Counted from the first letter of the stretch, positions 27,657 through 35,046 are shown. The stretch is 64,000 nucleotides of DNA from Pantoea endophytica (GCF_002858935.1 NZ_PJRT01000032.1:1-64000); one strand, 5' to 3'. Numbers and translations: made by a program. The notes: a model not told the origin generated them from the sequence alone.

Positions 27657-27725
27657 GGATTCTCCAGTGTCGGTATATAGCAACAACTCCACCCAATCAG
27701 AGCAAATGTGACCATATAGCCACAC

Positions 27726-27833
27726 TCACTCCTTAGGTGGTTTGCCGAGGATAAAAACGATGATTACTGCAGCGAGAAGGCTGAAATCGATGATGACCTC
27801 AGCCGGGGTGATGTCTTCGCAGGTGGTGGTCAT
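27726..27833 (-). CDS. 35-aa single-pass membrane peptide
   Basis: The frame opens with ATG at 27833 overlapping the methyltransferase stop (ATGA). The product MTTTCEDITPAEVIIDFSLL continues with LAAVIIVFILGKPPKE, one clear membrane helix with a short basic C-terminus. The tight overlap supports translation. The role is unknown; phage peptides of this size sometimes act in exclusion. Confidence 0.55.
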   Translation of the reverse strand: MTTTCEDITPAEVIIDFSLLAAVIIVFILGKPPKE

Positions 27834-28492
27834 GCTGCTGCGTCCGATCGTGCTCCAGGCAGGATCGCTACACCGGGCAGTAGCTCGATATCGTTACGTG
27901 GGTTTTCATTCCCCCAGTGATGCCAGCCAGCAGCGTCGCCGCGGCTAAAAAGCTCAATGCGAGGAACGTCACCATAAAGTAACTCAAGCCGGTGTCTCGC
28001 CTCCCATGGCTTCGCGCTATGCTCACTAAGCGGGCTGTAAATCACCTGCTTAACTGATGCATTAATCCTTTCAATGCCCGCACCGCGAACAGCGATCAGC
28101 ATGTCTTCCGAGTTGGCTCTGGTGTAGTTTCCACCGTTCATTCTTGTTTGCGCGTTAAGCAGATTCAGCAGATCAAAAAAGTCCTCGACCTCGCCAGCCG
28201 CCAGCGCCTTGTTGATATGCTGCTCAGCCAGTTGGTTCAGCTTCACCCAAGTGAAACCTTTCATCGTCCTGACCTTGAATCCCCACGCCTCTGCTAACTG
28301 CACGGCTTCTGCGTTATGGGTCCCGGTGTACCACATCGCCAGAACTGCGTCGTCGGCCGCAATATCCCAGACCGGCAGCCGCTTGATATCCGCGATCGCC
28401 ATCGTCTGGTAATGGTCGGCTGCTGCGCCGTTGCTGATGGTGTTGCTATACGCCCAGGGCGGATCGCAGTAGATGAGTCTGTATCGATTCAC
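27830..28492 (-). CDS. MT-A70 family adenine-N6 DNA methyltransferase
   Basis: 220 residues. The catalytic DPPW lies in IYCDPPWAYSN near residue 10, with a SAM-fold continuation (DDAVLAMWYTGTHN, KGFTWVKLNQ) and the RxNSEDMLIAVRG segment typical of phage MT-A70 enzymes. It probably methylates adenine in phage DNA to evade host restriction. It sits in the leftward operon and overlaps both neighbours by 4 bp. Confidence 0.85.
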   Translation of the reverse strand: MNRYRLIYCDPPWAYSNTISNGAAADHYQTMAIADIKRLPVWDIAADDAVLAMWYTGTHNAEAVQLAEAWGFKVRTMKGFTWVKLNQLAEQHINKALAAGEVEDFFDLLNLLNAQTRMNGGNYTRANSEDMLIAVRGAGIERINASVKQVIYSPLSEHSAKPWEARHRLELLYGDVPRIELFSRGDAAGWHHWGNENPRNDIELLPGVAILPGARSDAAA

Positions 28493-28713
28493 TGTCGCGC
28501 TTCCTTTTCAATCTGACGCACGTAATGGACCAGCCAGGCTTTTGGCCGGAACGTATTGGGCGGCAGGCAGATGATGGTTTTGGCGTGCTTATCAAGAAGT
28601 GTCGTGATGATACGGTCGTGTTCTGATTTGGGCTTGCCGTCAATGGCGGTTAGTATTTCCGTTCTGCACTTACGCGCTACGGCCCTTAACGCGTTTTCAG
28701 TCTGCGGTGTCAT
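28489..28713 (-). CDS. phage protein of unknown function
   Basis: 74 residues, mostly helical and charged (ALRAVARKCRTEILTAIDGK), ending WLVHYVRQIEKEARQ. No domain recognised. It overlaps both neighbours by 4 bp, which marks it as a translated operon member. Confidence 0.6.
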   Translation of the reverse strand: MTPQTENALRAVARKCRTEILTAIDGKPKSEHDRIITTLLDKHAKTIICLPPNTFRPKAWLVHYVRQIEKEARQ

Positions 28714-28922
28714 GCCACCTTTCTGTGCTGCTGAGCACGCTCAATGCGCTCATAATCATCTTTGCATTCAGGGCAGCAGAAGAAGCCCTTATCCACTTTC
28801 TCGCCGCAGTCGCCGTTCTGGCATAGACCTGTGAATGTCATCGTCGGCCTCTGCCGGTTAGCCAGCGCAATTTGCGTGTTGAGCATTTCTAGTTCTGAGG
28901 CTTGGTCGAGTTCGTCAGACAT
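28710..28922 (-). CDS. small zinc-finger protein
   Basis: 70 residues. The motif CQNGDCGEKVDKGFFCCPEC fits a four-cysteine zinc site of the TraR/DksA C4 kind, preceded by an acidic helix (DELDQASELEMLNTQ). Lambda-type left operons often carry such proteins. If DksA-like it would touch RNA polymerase; the coiled-coil tip is too short to be sure. Confidence 0.62.
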   Translation of the reverse strand: MSDELDQASELEMLNTQIALANRQRPTMTFTGLCQNGDCGEKVDKGFFCCPECKDDYERIERAQQHRKVA

Positions 28923-28943
28923 GATTTATCTCCAAAATTTGGG

Positions 28944-28969
28944 CGTAAAAAAACCTGCCGGAGCAGGTT
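28944..28969 (-). terminator. intrinsic terminator in the left operon
   Basis: Minus strand AACCTGC-TCCG-GCAGGTT followed by a T run; it overlaps the stop of the gene at 28968-29237. As it lies inside the pL operon, N antitermination would be needed to read past it. Confidence 0.82.
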
Positions 28970-29237
28970 AGATTTTTTGATTGCTTAGTCTGAATATGTA
29001 TTGGCGGTAATTTCCACCGATATACTGATACTCGCCAGAGAATGTTCCCGGCAAACCTGTATCCTGAACGTCAACGACGCTATCCAGCGGGATGGCTTCT
29101 AAGTGAGCTATCTCACCACCCTCTCTCTCAATAACAATAATTGACTCACGCCATTCTGGCTTACCAACATGCCTGCCGTAAGCGTCGGGATAGCTCACAC
29201 CATTAATGGATATATCAATTTTTTGAAAACTTGCCAT
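28968..29237 (-). CDS. phage protein of unknown function
   Basis: 89 residues, starting at the second ATG because AAAGGA has better spacing there. Beta-rich sequence (ESIIVIEREGGEIAHLEAIP, YIGGNYRQYIFRLS). No domain recognised, no membrane segment. Last gene before an internal terminator. Confidence 0.55.
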   Translation of the reverse strand: MASFQKIDISINGVSYPDAYGRHVGKPEWRESIIVIEREGGEIAHLEAIPLDSVVDVQDTGLPGTFSGEYQYIGGNYRQYIFRLSNQKI

Positions 29238-29330
29238 CGTTTGCATTCCTTTTGATTGGTCAGAATATTATGACAGGATAAATCATCGACTAACCCATAA
29301 GAAACTTTACTGCTATCGGTAGGTGAGCAC

Positions 29331-29564
29331 TCAAGTGGCGCTGTCGATGGGTTTGCGGTAGAGCGGCAGCGTGCACGCAAGGCTTTTGCTTCTTTTGGCA
29401 AGTATGTGCGGTTCAAATTGCTCAACGTCCGTGCGATTAACCCAAGCCGCCGGCTCACTAAACGCCTTCCGCAGCGCCAGTAACTCCTTAACTGCATCAC
29501 GCAATATCTGCGCATCAGCATGACCTAGCGTGTATCCCGCCTTGATATCGTCTGGATTAATCAT
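29331..29564 (-). CDS. Ea22-like phage protein
   Basis: 77 residues: a helical start (VKELLALRKAFSEPAAWVNR) and a C-terminal LACTLPLYRKP. An EPxAW core followed by a terminal LYRxP is common in the short Ea22-like early proteins of lambdoid phages, whose role is unknown. It overlaps the next gene upstream by 4 bp. Confidence 0.5.
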   Translation of the reverse strand: MINPDDIKAGYTLGHADAQILRDAVKELLALRKAFSEPAAWVNRTDVEQFEPHILAKRSKSLACTLPLYRKPIDSAT

Positions 29565-30094
29565 TCTTCCTCCGGAGCCACTGGTAGTGGCATCCAGTGG
29601 GTGATTTTCTCTGCGTCAATATCACCATAATTAGACCACTCAACCCACGGACGCGGCATATATCCCCTGCGGCACTCACAGGTTCCTACCTTCTTTCCGT
29701 CTGTCACAATAACTTCAACTTCACTGATATGCTCATCCGATAACTCCAATGGCATCTTATCGCTCACCTTCACCCACTCTGCACCACCTGTGGCACATAT
29801 AGACTCTATTGGTGCTGTGTGTGGTACATCAATGCGCAACTCTTCAATGCAATCCTGCCAAACATCATGGGCTACTGTTACGCCTGTGCTTCTGTGGTCG
29901 TACATCTGCTCGCATAGTGCAACCAGCGCATTGGGCGGCACCTCAGGAAGCTTCAAAGCCGGGCTTGCAGGTTGGGTGAGTGCGGCAAGTGCGATGCGGT
30001 AAACATCTTCACCCCAGCCGATGCCTCCGTGTTCTTCGTAGTCTTTCAGCACGCTATTAATGTGCTCGATTAGAGTTTGACCCTCTTTGCTCAT
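29561..30094 (-). CDS. DUF551 early protein
   Basis: 177 residues from the ATG after GGAGG, giving MSKEGQTLIEHINSVL. The C-terminal 60 residues are DUF551: EWVKVSDKMPLE, EVIVTDGKKVGTC, then KITHWMPLPVAPEE. The N-terminal part is helical and Ea22-like. These modular early proteins are widespread in lambdoid phages without known function. Confidence 0.65.
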   Translation of the reverse strand: MSKEGQTLIEHINSVLKDYEEHGGIGWGEDVYRIALAALTQPASPALKLPEVPPNALVALCEQMYDHRSTGVTVAHDVWQDCIEELRIDVPHTAPIESICATGGAEWVKVSDKMPLELSDEHISEVEVIVTDGKKVGTCECRRGYMPRPWVEWSNYGDIDAEKITHWMPLPVAPEEE

Positions 30095-30204
30095 GAGTAA
30101 GCCTCCACAAGTCCAAGCACGATGAAGATGAAGGCCACGGCTATCGCGAGCATGCATCCTAAGAAACCAAGAAATTGCCACTCGTACGACTCAAGCTTTC
30201 TCAT
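30091..30204 (-). CDS. 37-aa single-pass membrane peptide
   Basis: MRKLESYEWQFLGFLGCMLA leads into a hydrophobic helix (IAVAFIFIVLGLV). Start and stop both overlap neighbouring genes as ATGA, strong evidence that it is translated in the operon. Unknown function. Confidence 0.55.
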   Translation of the reverse strand: MRKLESYEWQFLGFLGCMLAIAVAFIFIVLGLVEAYS

Positions 30205-30560
30205 GACTTCACCTCGCATCCGGCGGCGCGGATGGCTGAAATAACTTCATCTGCTGTAAACCACGGCTTTCCATCCTCGCAATAAGTCACCGCTCCCAAC
30301 TCAATCGGCTTCAGCTCTGTCACTGGCGGCACTACGTATAGATGATTAATTCCTTCCGGCAACAACCCCAAGTCCGGTCGCTCATCACCTTCAATTCGCC
30401 CTGAGTTAGTCCAATCATCTCCCTCAATTTCAACGAAGAATACCGGCTTAGCCTCAAGGCACGGCAACAGCGCCTTAGCCATAGCGAGCACCATCTCGGA
30501 ATGGTCTTGCGGATTGGCGATAACGTCTTCGCAATGTGCTTTTAGTTGCTGGTTAGTCAT
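30201..30560 (-). CDS. phage early protein of unknown function
   Basis: 119 residues. An N-terminal helix (MTNQQLKAHCEDVIANPQDH) and MAKALLPCLEAKPVFFVEIE resemble Ea22-type modules; the C-terminus (YCEDGKPWFTADEVISAIRA) may be a separate unit. It overlaps the acetyltransferase-like gene by 8 bp. Confidence 0.55.
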   Translation of the reverse strand: MTNQQLKAHCEDVIANPQDHSEMVLAMAKALLPCLEAKPVFFVEIEGDDWTNSGRIEGDERPDLGLLPEGINHLYVVPPVTELKPIELGAVTYCEDGKPWFTADEVISAIRAAGCEVKS

Positions 30561-31029
30561 GGTTGGCTCCTTTTATTTTTATTTCCCACAGCACTCTATC
30601 GACACCGCCATTACCCACCGGGTCTCGCATATCTTTCAGCGCGACACTTGAGGCGGACCAGCCAGGCCGCGCGGGTATATCTCTGACTTTGACAAATCCA
30701 GAGGCTCGTAAAGATGCTCCCGACTCATCCGCCTGCGTGTAAGTAATGCATCGCTCGTAGCCCATAGCTTTTGCAGCTCGCCATACTGCTCCATAGAGCA
30801 TCGAATTGGCATTGCGTGAGCCATCTGTACAAGTGCGATTTACCTCCAAAGTCAGCCCATTATCAAAGTGGCGAGCGACCGGGCGACCAGCGCAGGCAAC
30901 GCCAATCAACTCACCATTTTCATTTTTAAGGCCGATGCTGAACTTATGCCCACGGGGTGGTTTATTATGCCGGTGATAATCAAGCACGAACTTTTGAGCT
31001 TGTTTAAGGGTGATGGGTGATATGTACAT
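30553..31029 (-). CDS. XF1762-type GNAT-fold protein
   Basis: 158 residues from the ATG after GGAGG. The sequence YISPITLKQAQKFVLDYHRH, then GVACAGRPVARHFDNGLTLE and GYERCITYTQADESGASLRA, matches the phage XF1762 family, which has a GNAT acetyltransferase-like fold. The substrate is unknown. It overlaps its upstream neighbour by one base (TGATG). Confidence 0.72.
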   Translation of the reverse strand: MYISPITLKQAQKFVLDYHRHNKPPRGHKFSIGLKNENGELIGVACAGRPVARHFDNGLTLEVNRTCTDGSRNANSMLYGAVWRAAKAMGYERCITYTQADESGASLRASGFVKVRDIPARPGWSASSVALKDMRDPVGNGGVDRVLWEIKIKGANHD

Positions 31030-31430
31030 CACACACCTCCTTCGGTGCTGCCGGCGCGTAGTTGGGCGGCGAAATCTTCAGCTCGGCTTTCGACCTGATA
31101 GTCGTACCATTCCCGAAGATGAACGCCGCATGCAATTGCACCCTCCGCCCGCACCTCGTTGAGGATGGCGTCAGTGGCTGGGGAAAAGTTGCATGCATCC
31201 CTCAAGGCTGGCATGCATTTATCCATGAGTCGTTCCATACTTCCGGTATCTGCTGCCGCCCAATGTTGAACCGCAGATTTTCCTGCATCCCTCAGGTCCA
31301 CATTCTCTGCCAGCACCGCATCCAGCTTCTGCTGCAGGGCGGCGTAGTCTTCGTAAAAGACATAAACGCCCCTGTCATCGAAGAAAGGCAATCCCTTGTG
31401 GTCAATCTCTACACGCTTAACTTCACTCAT
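31029..31430 (-). CDS. Ea22-like phage protein
   Basis: 133 residues. A coiled region (YEDYAALQQKLDAVLAENVD) is followed by ATDAILNEVRAEGAIACGVH, a combination usual in Ea22-like proteins of enterobacterial prophages. No catalytic motif. The ATG is preferred over an adjacent GTG because of spacing to GGGGAAAGAG. Confidence 0.55.
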   Translation of the reverse strand: MSEVKRVEIDHKGLPFFDDRGVYVFYEDYAALQQKLDAVLAENVDLRDAGKSAVQHWAAADTGSMERLMDKCMPALRDACNFSPATDAILNEVRAEGAIACGVHLREWYDYQVESRAEDFAAQLRAGSTEGGV

Positions 31431-31442
31431 CACTCTTTCCCC

Positions 31443-31556
31443 TCATTCGCCAACCGGGTACAGGCCAGCGTCGATTAATCTGGCGCGGCGCTGTGCCGCT
31501 ACTCTTGTCTTATTGCACCAAAGCGTCCGCGAATGGTGTTCGTAAAGTCGCGCCAT
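31443..31556 (-). CDS. possible 37-aa basic peptide
   Basis: A frame of 37 codons rich in Arg (MARLYEHHSRTLWCNKTRVA) ending LIDAGLYPVGE. It overlaps the 3' end of the next gene by 58 bp and has no clear ribosome binding site, so it is weakly supported. Confidence 0.3.
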   Translation of the reverse strand: MARLYEHHSRTLWCNKTRVAAQRRARLIDAGLYPVGE

Positions 31557-31822
31557 TCGTAATCGTCGACTTTCTTCGTCACGATGATTTGTGGCAGCGG
31601 TGGGCGCTTCGACATTTCGTAATGCTCACGCCGCTCAATCTCTTTGATGTAGAGCGATTCTTTTCGCTCAGGCGTTAACAGGCGAGGGTGGTCAGCGCCG
31701 GCAGCCTGTGCCTGCAAGGCCGCCATCACCCCATCCAGCACTTCCTGCTTACGGCGCTTTATCTCTTCGTCAGCTGCATCCAGGCGTGACAAATGCGCCG
31801 GTTGTACCGGTGAATGGTTCAT
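31499..31822 (-). CDS. phage protein of unknown function
   Basis: 107 residues, charged, with a central helix (RKQEVLDGVMAALQAQAAG) and a C-terminal EWRDFTNTIRGRFGA. Not recognised. It lies between ssb and the Ea22-like block in the recombination part of the left operon. Confidence 0.55.
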   Translation of the reverse strand: MNHSPVQPAHLSRLDAADEEIKRRKQEVLDGVMAALQAQAAGADHPRLLTPERKESLYIKEIERREHYEMSKRPPLPQIIVTKKVDDYEWRDFTNTIRGRFGAIRQE

Positions 31823-31848
31823 GATGGAGGCCTTATTGGTGGGTTAAA

Positions 31849-32247
31849 TCAGAAGGGAATATCCGGATCAAACTGATTGGATGCGGTAGATTGCCCACGA
31901 GCTTGCGGCTGATTCGATGGCGCTCCGTTTCCCGCTTGTTTCGGTGGCAGGTCGATGTCACGAACCAGAATTGTGGGGATAGACGCCTTGCTGCCGTCAT
32001 CGCGATCCCACTCTTCAAGAACAAACTCACCGCTTACCGTAACCTTCGCGCCCTTGGTGATGCTCTGAGTTAATTTCTCGGCCATCGCGCCGAACATTTT
32101 GCACTGCAGCCAGGAGGTTTTCTCTTTGTCGCCAAAGCCAGATTTGGCCGGCAGAGAGAAGGTGGCGATGTGCTTGCCATTCGGGGTGACGCGCAAAACG
32201 GCATCCTTGCCGACGTTGCCGGATATTGTGATCACATTGATTGGCAT
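31849..32247 (-). CDS. ssb: single-stranded DNA-binding protein
   Basis: 132 residues with an OB fold: ISGNVGKDAVLRVTPNGKHI, FSLPAKSGFGDKEKTSWLQC, then VTVSGEFVLEEW. The acidic tail ends DPDIPF, the SSB C-terminal hexamer that recruits partner proteins. It is adjacent to erf, so it probably serves phage recombination. Its ATG overlaps the erf stop. Confidence 0.92.
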   Translation of the reverse strand: MPINVITISGNVGKDAVLRVTPNGKHIATFSLPAKSGFGDKEKTSWLQCKMFGAMAEKLTQSITKGAKVTVSGEFVLEEWDRDDGSKASIPTILVRDIDLPPKQAGNGAPSNQPQARGQSTASNQFDPDIPF

Positions 32248-32876
32248 TATGCTGCTGCTCCTTCCAATTCTGATTTCCTGATGTCATAAACTTCTTTCGC
32301 CTTTTTCTGCTCTGGCGTGCCATCAAGCATTTGCCATGCTTCACCAAACGCCTGTTTCAAATCTTCCAGCGTTGACTTCTTCATGGCGGCCTCAGTGAAC
32401 GCAGCCAGCGCTGCATCCGGCGCAGGCTTGGCTTTTTGTTGTGGCGCCACATGATGGACTTCTGCATCAGGATCAACTGCGGTTTCTTCCGTAGGAATAC
32501 AGAAAGCCTGAAACGCTGCGTACTTGTAGGCGATCGACATAGCCTTGTTGGTCGCCTTGTCGCCGCTATCCATGGCTTCACCGTATGTCGTCACGGTATG
32601 AATGCTGCCGTCTTCAGTGGCAACGAAATCGAACTCAGCCTTCACCACAACGTAAAACAGGACGCCGCCTTTCTGTGTGGTTCGCTCAGTTACGGTGCGC
32701 TCTGTAATTCGGGGCAAGATTACCAGCCCGTGCTTTGCCAGCATTGGCGCCAGAGCGTTGTAAACCTGATCGATGCCGCGAAACTGGAAGTTCTGCTGCA
32801 CGTTCTTGCGGTCCTTGCTAATGCCTTTCTCAGCCATTTCCTTGGCTACAGCGCTAATCGCCTTATAGACGCTCAT
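32247..32876 (-). CDS. erf: ERF family single-strand annealing recombinase
   Basis: 209 residues. The core FQFRGIDQVYNALAPMLAKH plus GVLFYVVVKAEFDFVATEDG and AMDSGDKATNKAMSIAYKYA is the Erf domain of P22. These proteins form rings that anneal complementary strands and can circularise phage genomes. The C-terminal part is a variable linker. It pairs with ssb; no exonuclease gene is seen nearby. Confidence 0.9.
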   Translation of the reverse strand: MSVYKAISAVAKEMAEKGISKDRKNVQQNFQFRGIDQVYNALAPMLAKHGLVILPRITERTVTERTTQKGGVLFYVVVKAEFDFVATEDGSIHTVTTYGEAMDSGDKATNKAMSIAYKYAAFQAFCIPTEETAVDPDAEVHHVAPQQKAKPAPDAALAAFTEAAMKKSTLEDLKQAFGEAWQMLDGTPEQKKAKEVYDIRKSELEGAAA

Positions 32877-33021
32877 TCATGCCTCCCATCATTTCAAACT
32901 GGCGTTCCGTGCGGTGATCGGCAATCGCATCCTTTGCGGCTTGCTCGTATGTCAAATGGTCGGACAGGTCGCCAAGCGCACCCTGCATGAATTCAATAAA
33001 CGCTGCATCGTCTTCGCTCAT
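32863..33021 (-). CDS. 52-aa acidic phage protein
   Basis: MSEDDAAFIEFMQGALGDLS then a charged helix to the stop. It overlaps erf by 14 bp and its upstream neighbour by ATGA, so it is an operon member. Unknown function. Confidence 0.58.
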   Translation of the reverse strand: MSEDDAAFIEFMQGALGDLSDHLTYEQAAKDAIADHRTERQFEMMGGMNERL

Positions 33022-33188
33022 GCCGCTGCCTTAGTATGAAGGGTGACAATGTGACGGCGCGTTGTGGCTGCCATCATCTGTAAGTGCGCTGCTGACTCAC
33101 GATCACCAGTGCTGCGGCTCTCTTTAGCCAGCAAAAGGTAATGGCGGTGCCATGAGATAAGCGCGATACGTGACTGAGGGAATTTCAT
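33018..33188 (-). CDS. 56-aa basic phage protein
   Basis: The ATG after GGAGAG gives MKFPQSRIALISWHRHYLLL; a longer frame upstream is ignored because it would run through the preceding gene. The product is basic and helical. It overlaps both neighbours. Not recognised. Confidence 0.55.
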   Translation of the reverse strand: MKFPQSRIALISWHRHYLLLAKESRSTGDRESAAHLQMMAATTRRHIVTLHTKAAA

Positions 33189-33298
33189 TTGATAGCTCTC
33201 CGTAACAGATTCATCGCCACCGCCCACTTGGCAGGGCTGCTATACAGGACGGCTTCACGCGAAAGCTCCTGAGCCTTTCTGAAATGACGTGTTCTCAT
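33185..33298 (-). CDS. 37-aa peptide in the kil position
   Basis: MRTRHFRKAQELSREAVLYS followed by a short helix to RRAIK. It comes directly after cIII with an ATGA overlap, which is where lambda has kil, the FtsZ-directed division inhibitor. Sequence similarity to lambda Kil is not obvious, so the link is positional only. Confidence 0.5.
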   Translation of the reverse strand: MRTRHFRKAQELSREAVLYSSPAKWAVAMNLLRRAIK

Positions 33299-33438
33299 AG
33301 CGGGTTACCTGGTTGATTCAGTGTGTCGATAAGAGAGCGCCATCCCGAGCGGAGGCGGCGAACGAGGCGGTCAAGTTGTGATTCGTTGTGTTGGGTGAAA
33401 CCCACGACGGGTCCACCCACGATGGCGTAGTTCATCAT
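33295..33438 (-). CDS. cIII: CIII antiprotease, lysogeny regulator
   Basis: 47 residues (54 in lambda). MNYAIVGGPVVGF corresponds to lambda MQYAIAGWPVAG, and LVRRLRSGWRSLIDTLNQPG corresponds to lambda ITRKLRDGWKRLIDILNQPG. The amphipathic helix inhibits host FtsH (HflB), which protects CII and favours lysogeny. It is encoded in the leftward operon as in lambda, and a cII gene is present to the right. Confidence 0.9.
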   Translation of the reverse strand: MMNYAIVGGPVVGFTQHNESQLDRLVRRLRSGWRSLIDTLNQPGNPL

Positions 33439-33469
33439 GGGTTCCTGAAAATTTAGGTTGGTTGGTGTT

Positions 33470-33498
33470 GGAAAAAAGAAGCCCAGCATTGCGCCGGG
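33470..33498 (-). terminator. probable intrinsic terminator upstream of cIII
   Basis: Minus strand GCCCGGC-GCAAT-GCTGGGC (one mismatched pair) followed by TTCTTTTTT. It separates N-proximal genes from cIII and would be passed by N-modified polymerase. Confidence 0.65.
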
Positions 33499-33595
33499 CG
33501 TAAGGATGTAACGTTCTATTTGTTGCTCAAGGGCTCGACTCTTAAGCGTTGGTGACTAGCACCTTCATGGCCTGTAATCACAAGCCATTGCGCTG

Positions 33596-33841
33596 CTAGT
33601 CTGTGGGTAATTTGGGGTATGGCATCCAATGCGTGATGCCACTATGGAGGTACCTTTTTGTGTATAACTGTTCGCCATTCACGCTCAGACCATTTGTTAC
33701 ATCACCAAAGTAATCTTGGACATGCACGCAATCGTAACCGCCAACCGGGAATCCATACTGGTCACCACCAGTTGCCGAATACACCAGGCACAAATCATCG
33801 ATTAACTCGGGAAGTTGCTCACTACATTTAATCCACTCCAT
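33596..33841 (-). CDS. small DUF551 protein
   Basis: 81 residues that are almost only a DUF551 unit: EWIKCSEQLPEL, LVYSATGGDQYGFPVGGYDC and the end GITHWMPYPKLP. The ribosome binding site (ACAGGAG on the minus strand) abuts the left copy of an 18-bp direct repeat. Unknown function. Confidence 0.65.
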   Translation of the reverse strand: MEWIKCSEQLPELIDDLCLVYSATGGDQYGFPVGGYDCVHVQDYFGDVTNGLSVNGEQLYTKRYLHSGITHWMPYPKLPTD

Positions 33842-33851
33842 CTCTATCTCC

Positions 33852-33869
33852 TGTCAGTTGTTACTGGCC
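33852..33869. repeat. 18-bp direct repeat, left copy
   Basis: TGTCAGTTGTTACTGGCC; the identical sequence is at 34069-34086. The two copies bracket the reversed DUF2256 gene. Confidence 0.9.
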
Positions 33870-33875
33870 ACATCG

Positions 33876-33903
33876 TTGCGACCACTCTAAATTCATCTAA
33901 AAT
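33876..33903 (+). promoter_or_regulatory. putative private promoter of the DUF2256 gene
   Basis: TTGCGA at 33876-33881, 16-bp spacer, TAAAAT at 33898-33903, on the strand opposite to the operon and about 35 bp before the DUF2256 start. Confidence 0.55.
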
Positions 33904-33938
33904 AATCCCTCTGCATCACTTTCCAGATGAGGTGCTTT

Positions 33939-34064
33939 ATGAAGAAAAGTGAACTACCAACCAAAATCTGCACCGTGTGTGGGCGGCCTTTCACATGGCG
34001 TAAAAAGTGGGAGAAGTGCTGGGATGAAGTGCGTAAGTGCTCGGAGCGATGCCGGAGGCAGTGA
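33939..34064 (+). CDS. DUF2256 zinc-ribbon protein, inserted moron gene
   Basis: 41 residues: [20 protein letters not shown], then [11 protein letters not shown] and CSERCRRQ. The CxxC...CxxxC spacing and the GRPFxWRKKW core are those of DUF2256, small proteins often found with photolyase-like genes in bacteria. It is transcribed against the surrounding operon with its own promoter and is flanked by 18-bp direct repeats, so it looks like a cassette acquired by the prophage. It may be expressed in the lysogen. Confidence 0.75.
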   Translation: MKKSELPTKICTVCGRPFTWRKKWEKCWDEVRKCSERCRRQ

Positions 34065-34068
34065 GCGT

Positions 34069-34086
34069 TGTCAGTTGTTACTGGCC
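34069..34086. repeat. 18-bp direct repeat, right copy
   Basis: Identical to 33852-33869. This copy includes the stop codon of the minus-strand gene at 34078-34431. Confidence 0.9.
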
Positions 34087-34431
34087 CAATGCCTTTTTAT
34101 CCAGCAAGCCGATGTCATAAAATTCCTTTGCCTCAACATGATCGACAAGGCGACCATTTACCGTGTTAGCAGCAGCACTAAACGCGCTACCCGGCTGAAA
34201 CCAGCCCGTCTCTTTTTCTCTCTCGGTGAGCTCTCTGGTATCTAAACTGCTAATTTCAGATGCCTCACAAGCCGGGCAATGATACGGCCCGCACTGAACC
34301 ATCCCAATACCCACATCACAGTGGTCAGCCACGCAGTGCTCATAACTGCAATAGGGGCATATTGCTTCGTCGGGGTTCCATATACTTCCGTTACTAGTGC
34401 TGAATTTGTGCTTCCCTATGCCAGTGCTCAT
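34078..34431 (-). CDS. phage protein with cysteine-rich zinc-binding motifs
   Basis: 117 residues from the ATG after GGAGG (MSTGIGKHKFSTSNGSIWNP). Two cysteine pairs (CPYCSYEHC, HCPAC) suggest zinc binding. The C-terminal half is helical. Not recognised as a named family. Its stop codon lies in the right copy of the 18-bp repeat. Confidence 0.55.
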   Translation of the reverse strand: MSTGIGKHKFSTSNGSIWNPDEAICPYCSYEHCVADHCDVGIGMVQCGPYHCPACEASEISSLDTRELTEREKETGWFQPGSAFSAAANTVNGRLVDHVEAKEFYDIGLLDKKALGQ

Positions 34432-34511
34432 ACGCCCCCTCCAGCTATCATCGCCAACCCCATCAGCAACACAGTCACTACCCAGCAGATAATGCAATCT
34501 TGTGTGCTCAT
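34428..34511 (-). CDS. 27-aa membrane peptide
   Basis: MSTQDCIICWVVTVLLMGLA then MIAGGGV. A single hydrophobic helix fills the peptide. It overlaps the next gene as ATGA. One of several such tiny membrane peptides in this operon. Confidence 0.45.
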   Translation of the reverse strand: MSTQDCIICWVVTVLLMGLAMIAGGGV

Positions 34512-34556
34512 GGTTTTGGCCTTTGTGTAGGTAAAAAGAAACCCGCTCGGGGGGGG

Positions 34557-34817
34557 CTATTTATCTTTGTGAAGGCTCAGCGCCGACACGCGGGGCCAGT
34601 AATACTTAGGCTTTGCGCGTGAGCTGGGTTTTGGTCCAACGCACACTACATAGCTCTCTTCTTTGCGAGGCGCGCCGCCACCGCTCAGTGTCGGAAATTT
34701 TGAAGAAGATATTGGCTTTCCTGCCGGTATAACCTCCACAACATTGCCTATCTTCTTTGTGAATCCGCCATTAGCCTGGCTGGTCCATGAAACTTCATCG
34801 CCTAACTTAAATGCCAT
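34557..34817 (-). CDS. small SH3/Tudor-like phage protein
   Basis: 86 residues from the ATG after GAGG (MAFKLGDEVSWTSQANGGFT). The pattern GDEVSW, TKKIGNVVEVIPAGK, RKEESYVVCVG and YWPRVSAL is that of a small beta-barrel found in many phages and related to Tudor/SH3 folds. The binding target is unknown. Confidence 0.6.
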   Translation of the reverse strand: MAFKLGDEVSWTSQANGGFTKKIGNVVEVIPAGKPISSSKFPTLSGGGAPRKEESYVVCVGPKPSSRAKPKYYWPRVSALSLHKDK

Positions 34818-34851
34818 ACTCACCTCTTATCAGTTCTGCTGATTCCACACC

Positions 34852-35046
34852 CTAGAAGTTGTCGCGGTATAATTCACGAAGTGCTTCGACCAGCTTCGAT
34901 TCATCGATTGCCATCGCATCTTCATCGCCATCTTCAATCCAAACCTGTCCGTCACCGAAGTTACTGATGGTGAAGTCGCCGATTGTCACAGCGTCAGCTT
35001 TGCCGGTCTCGGATGATGGGTTGCACTCTGTTTTGCAAAATCTCAT
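34852..35046 (-). CDS. 64-aa acidic phage protein
   Basis: MRFCKTECNPSSETGKADAV then TIGDFTISNFGDGQVWIEDG and an acidic helix LVEALRELYRDNF. Compact and plausible as a soluble early protein, not recognised. It is preceded by a short untranslated stretch containing an internal terminator. Confidence 0.55.
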   Translation of the reverse strand: MRFCKTECNPSSETGKADAVTIGDFTISNFGDGQVWIEDGDEDAMAIDESKLVEALRELYRDNF

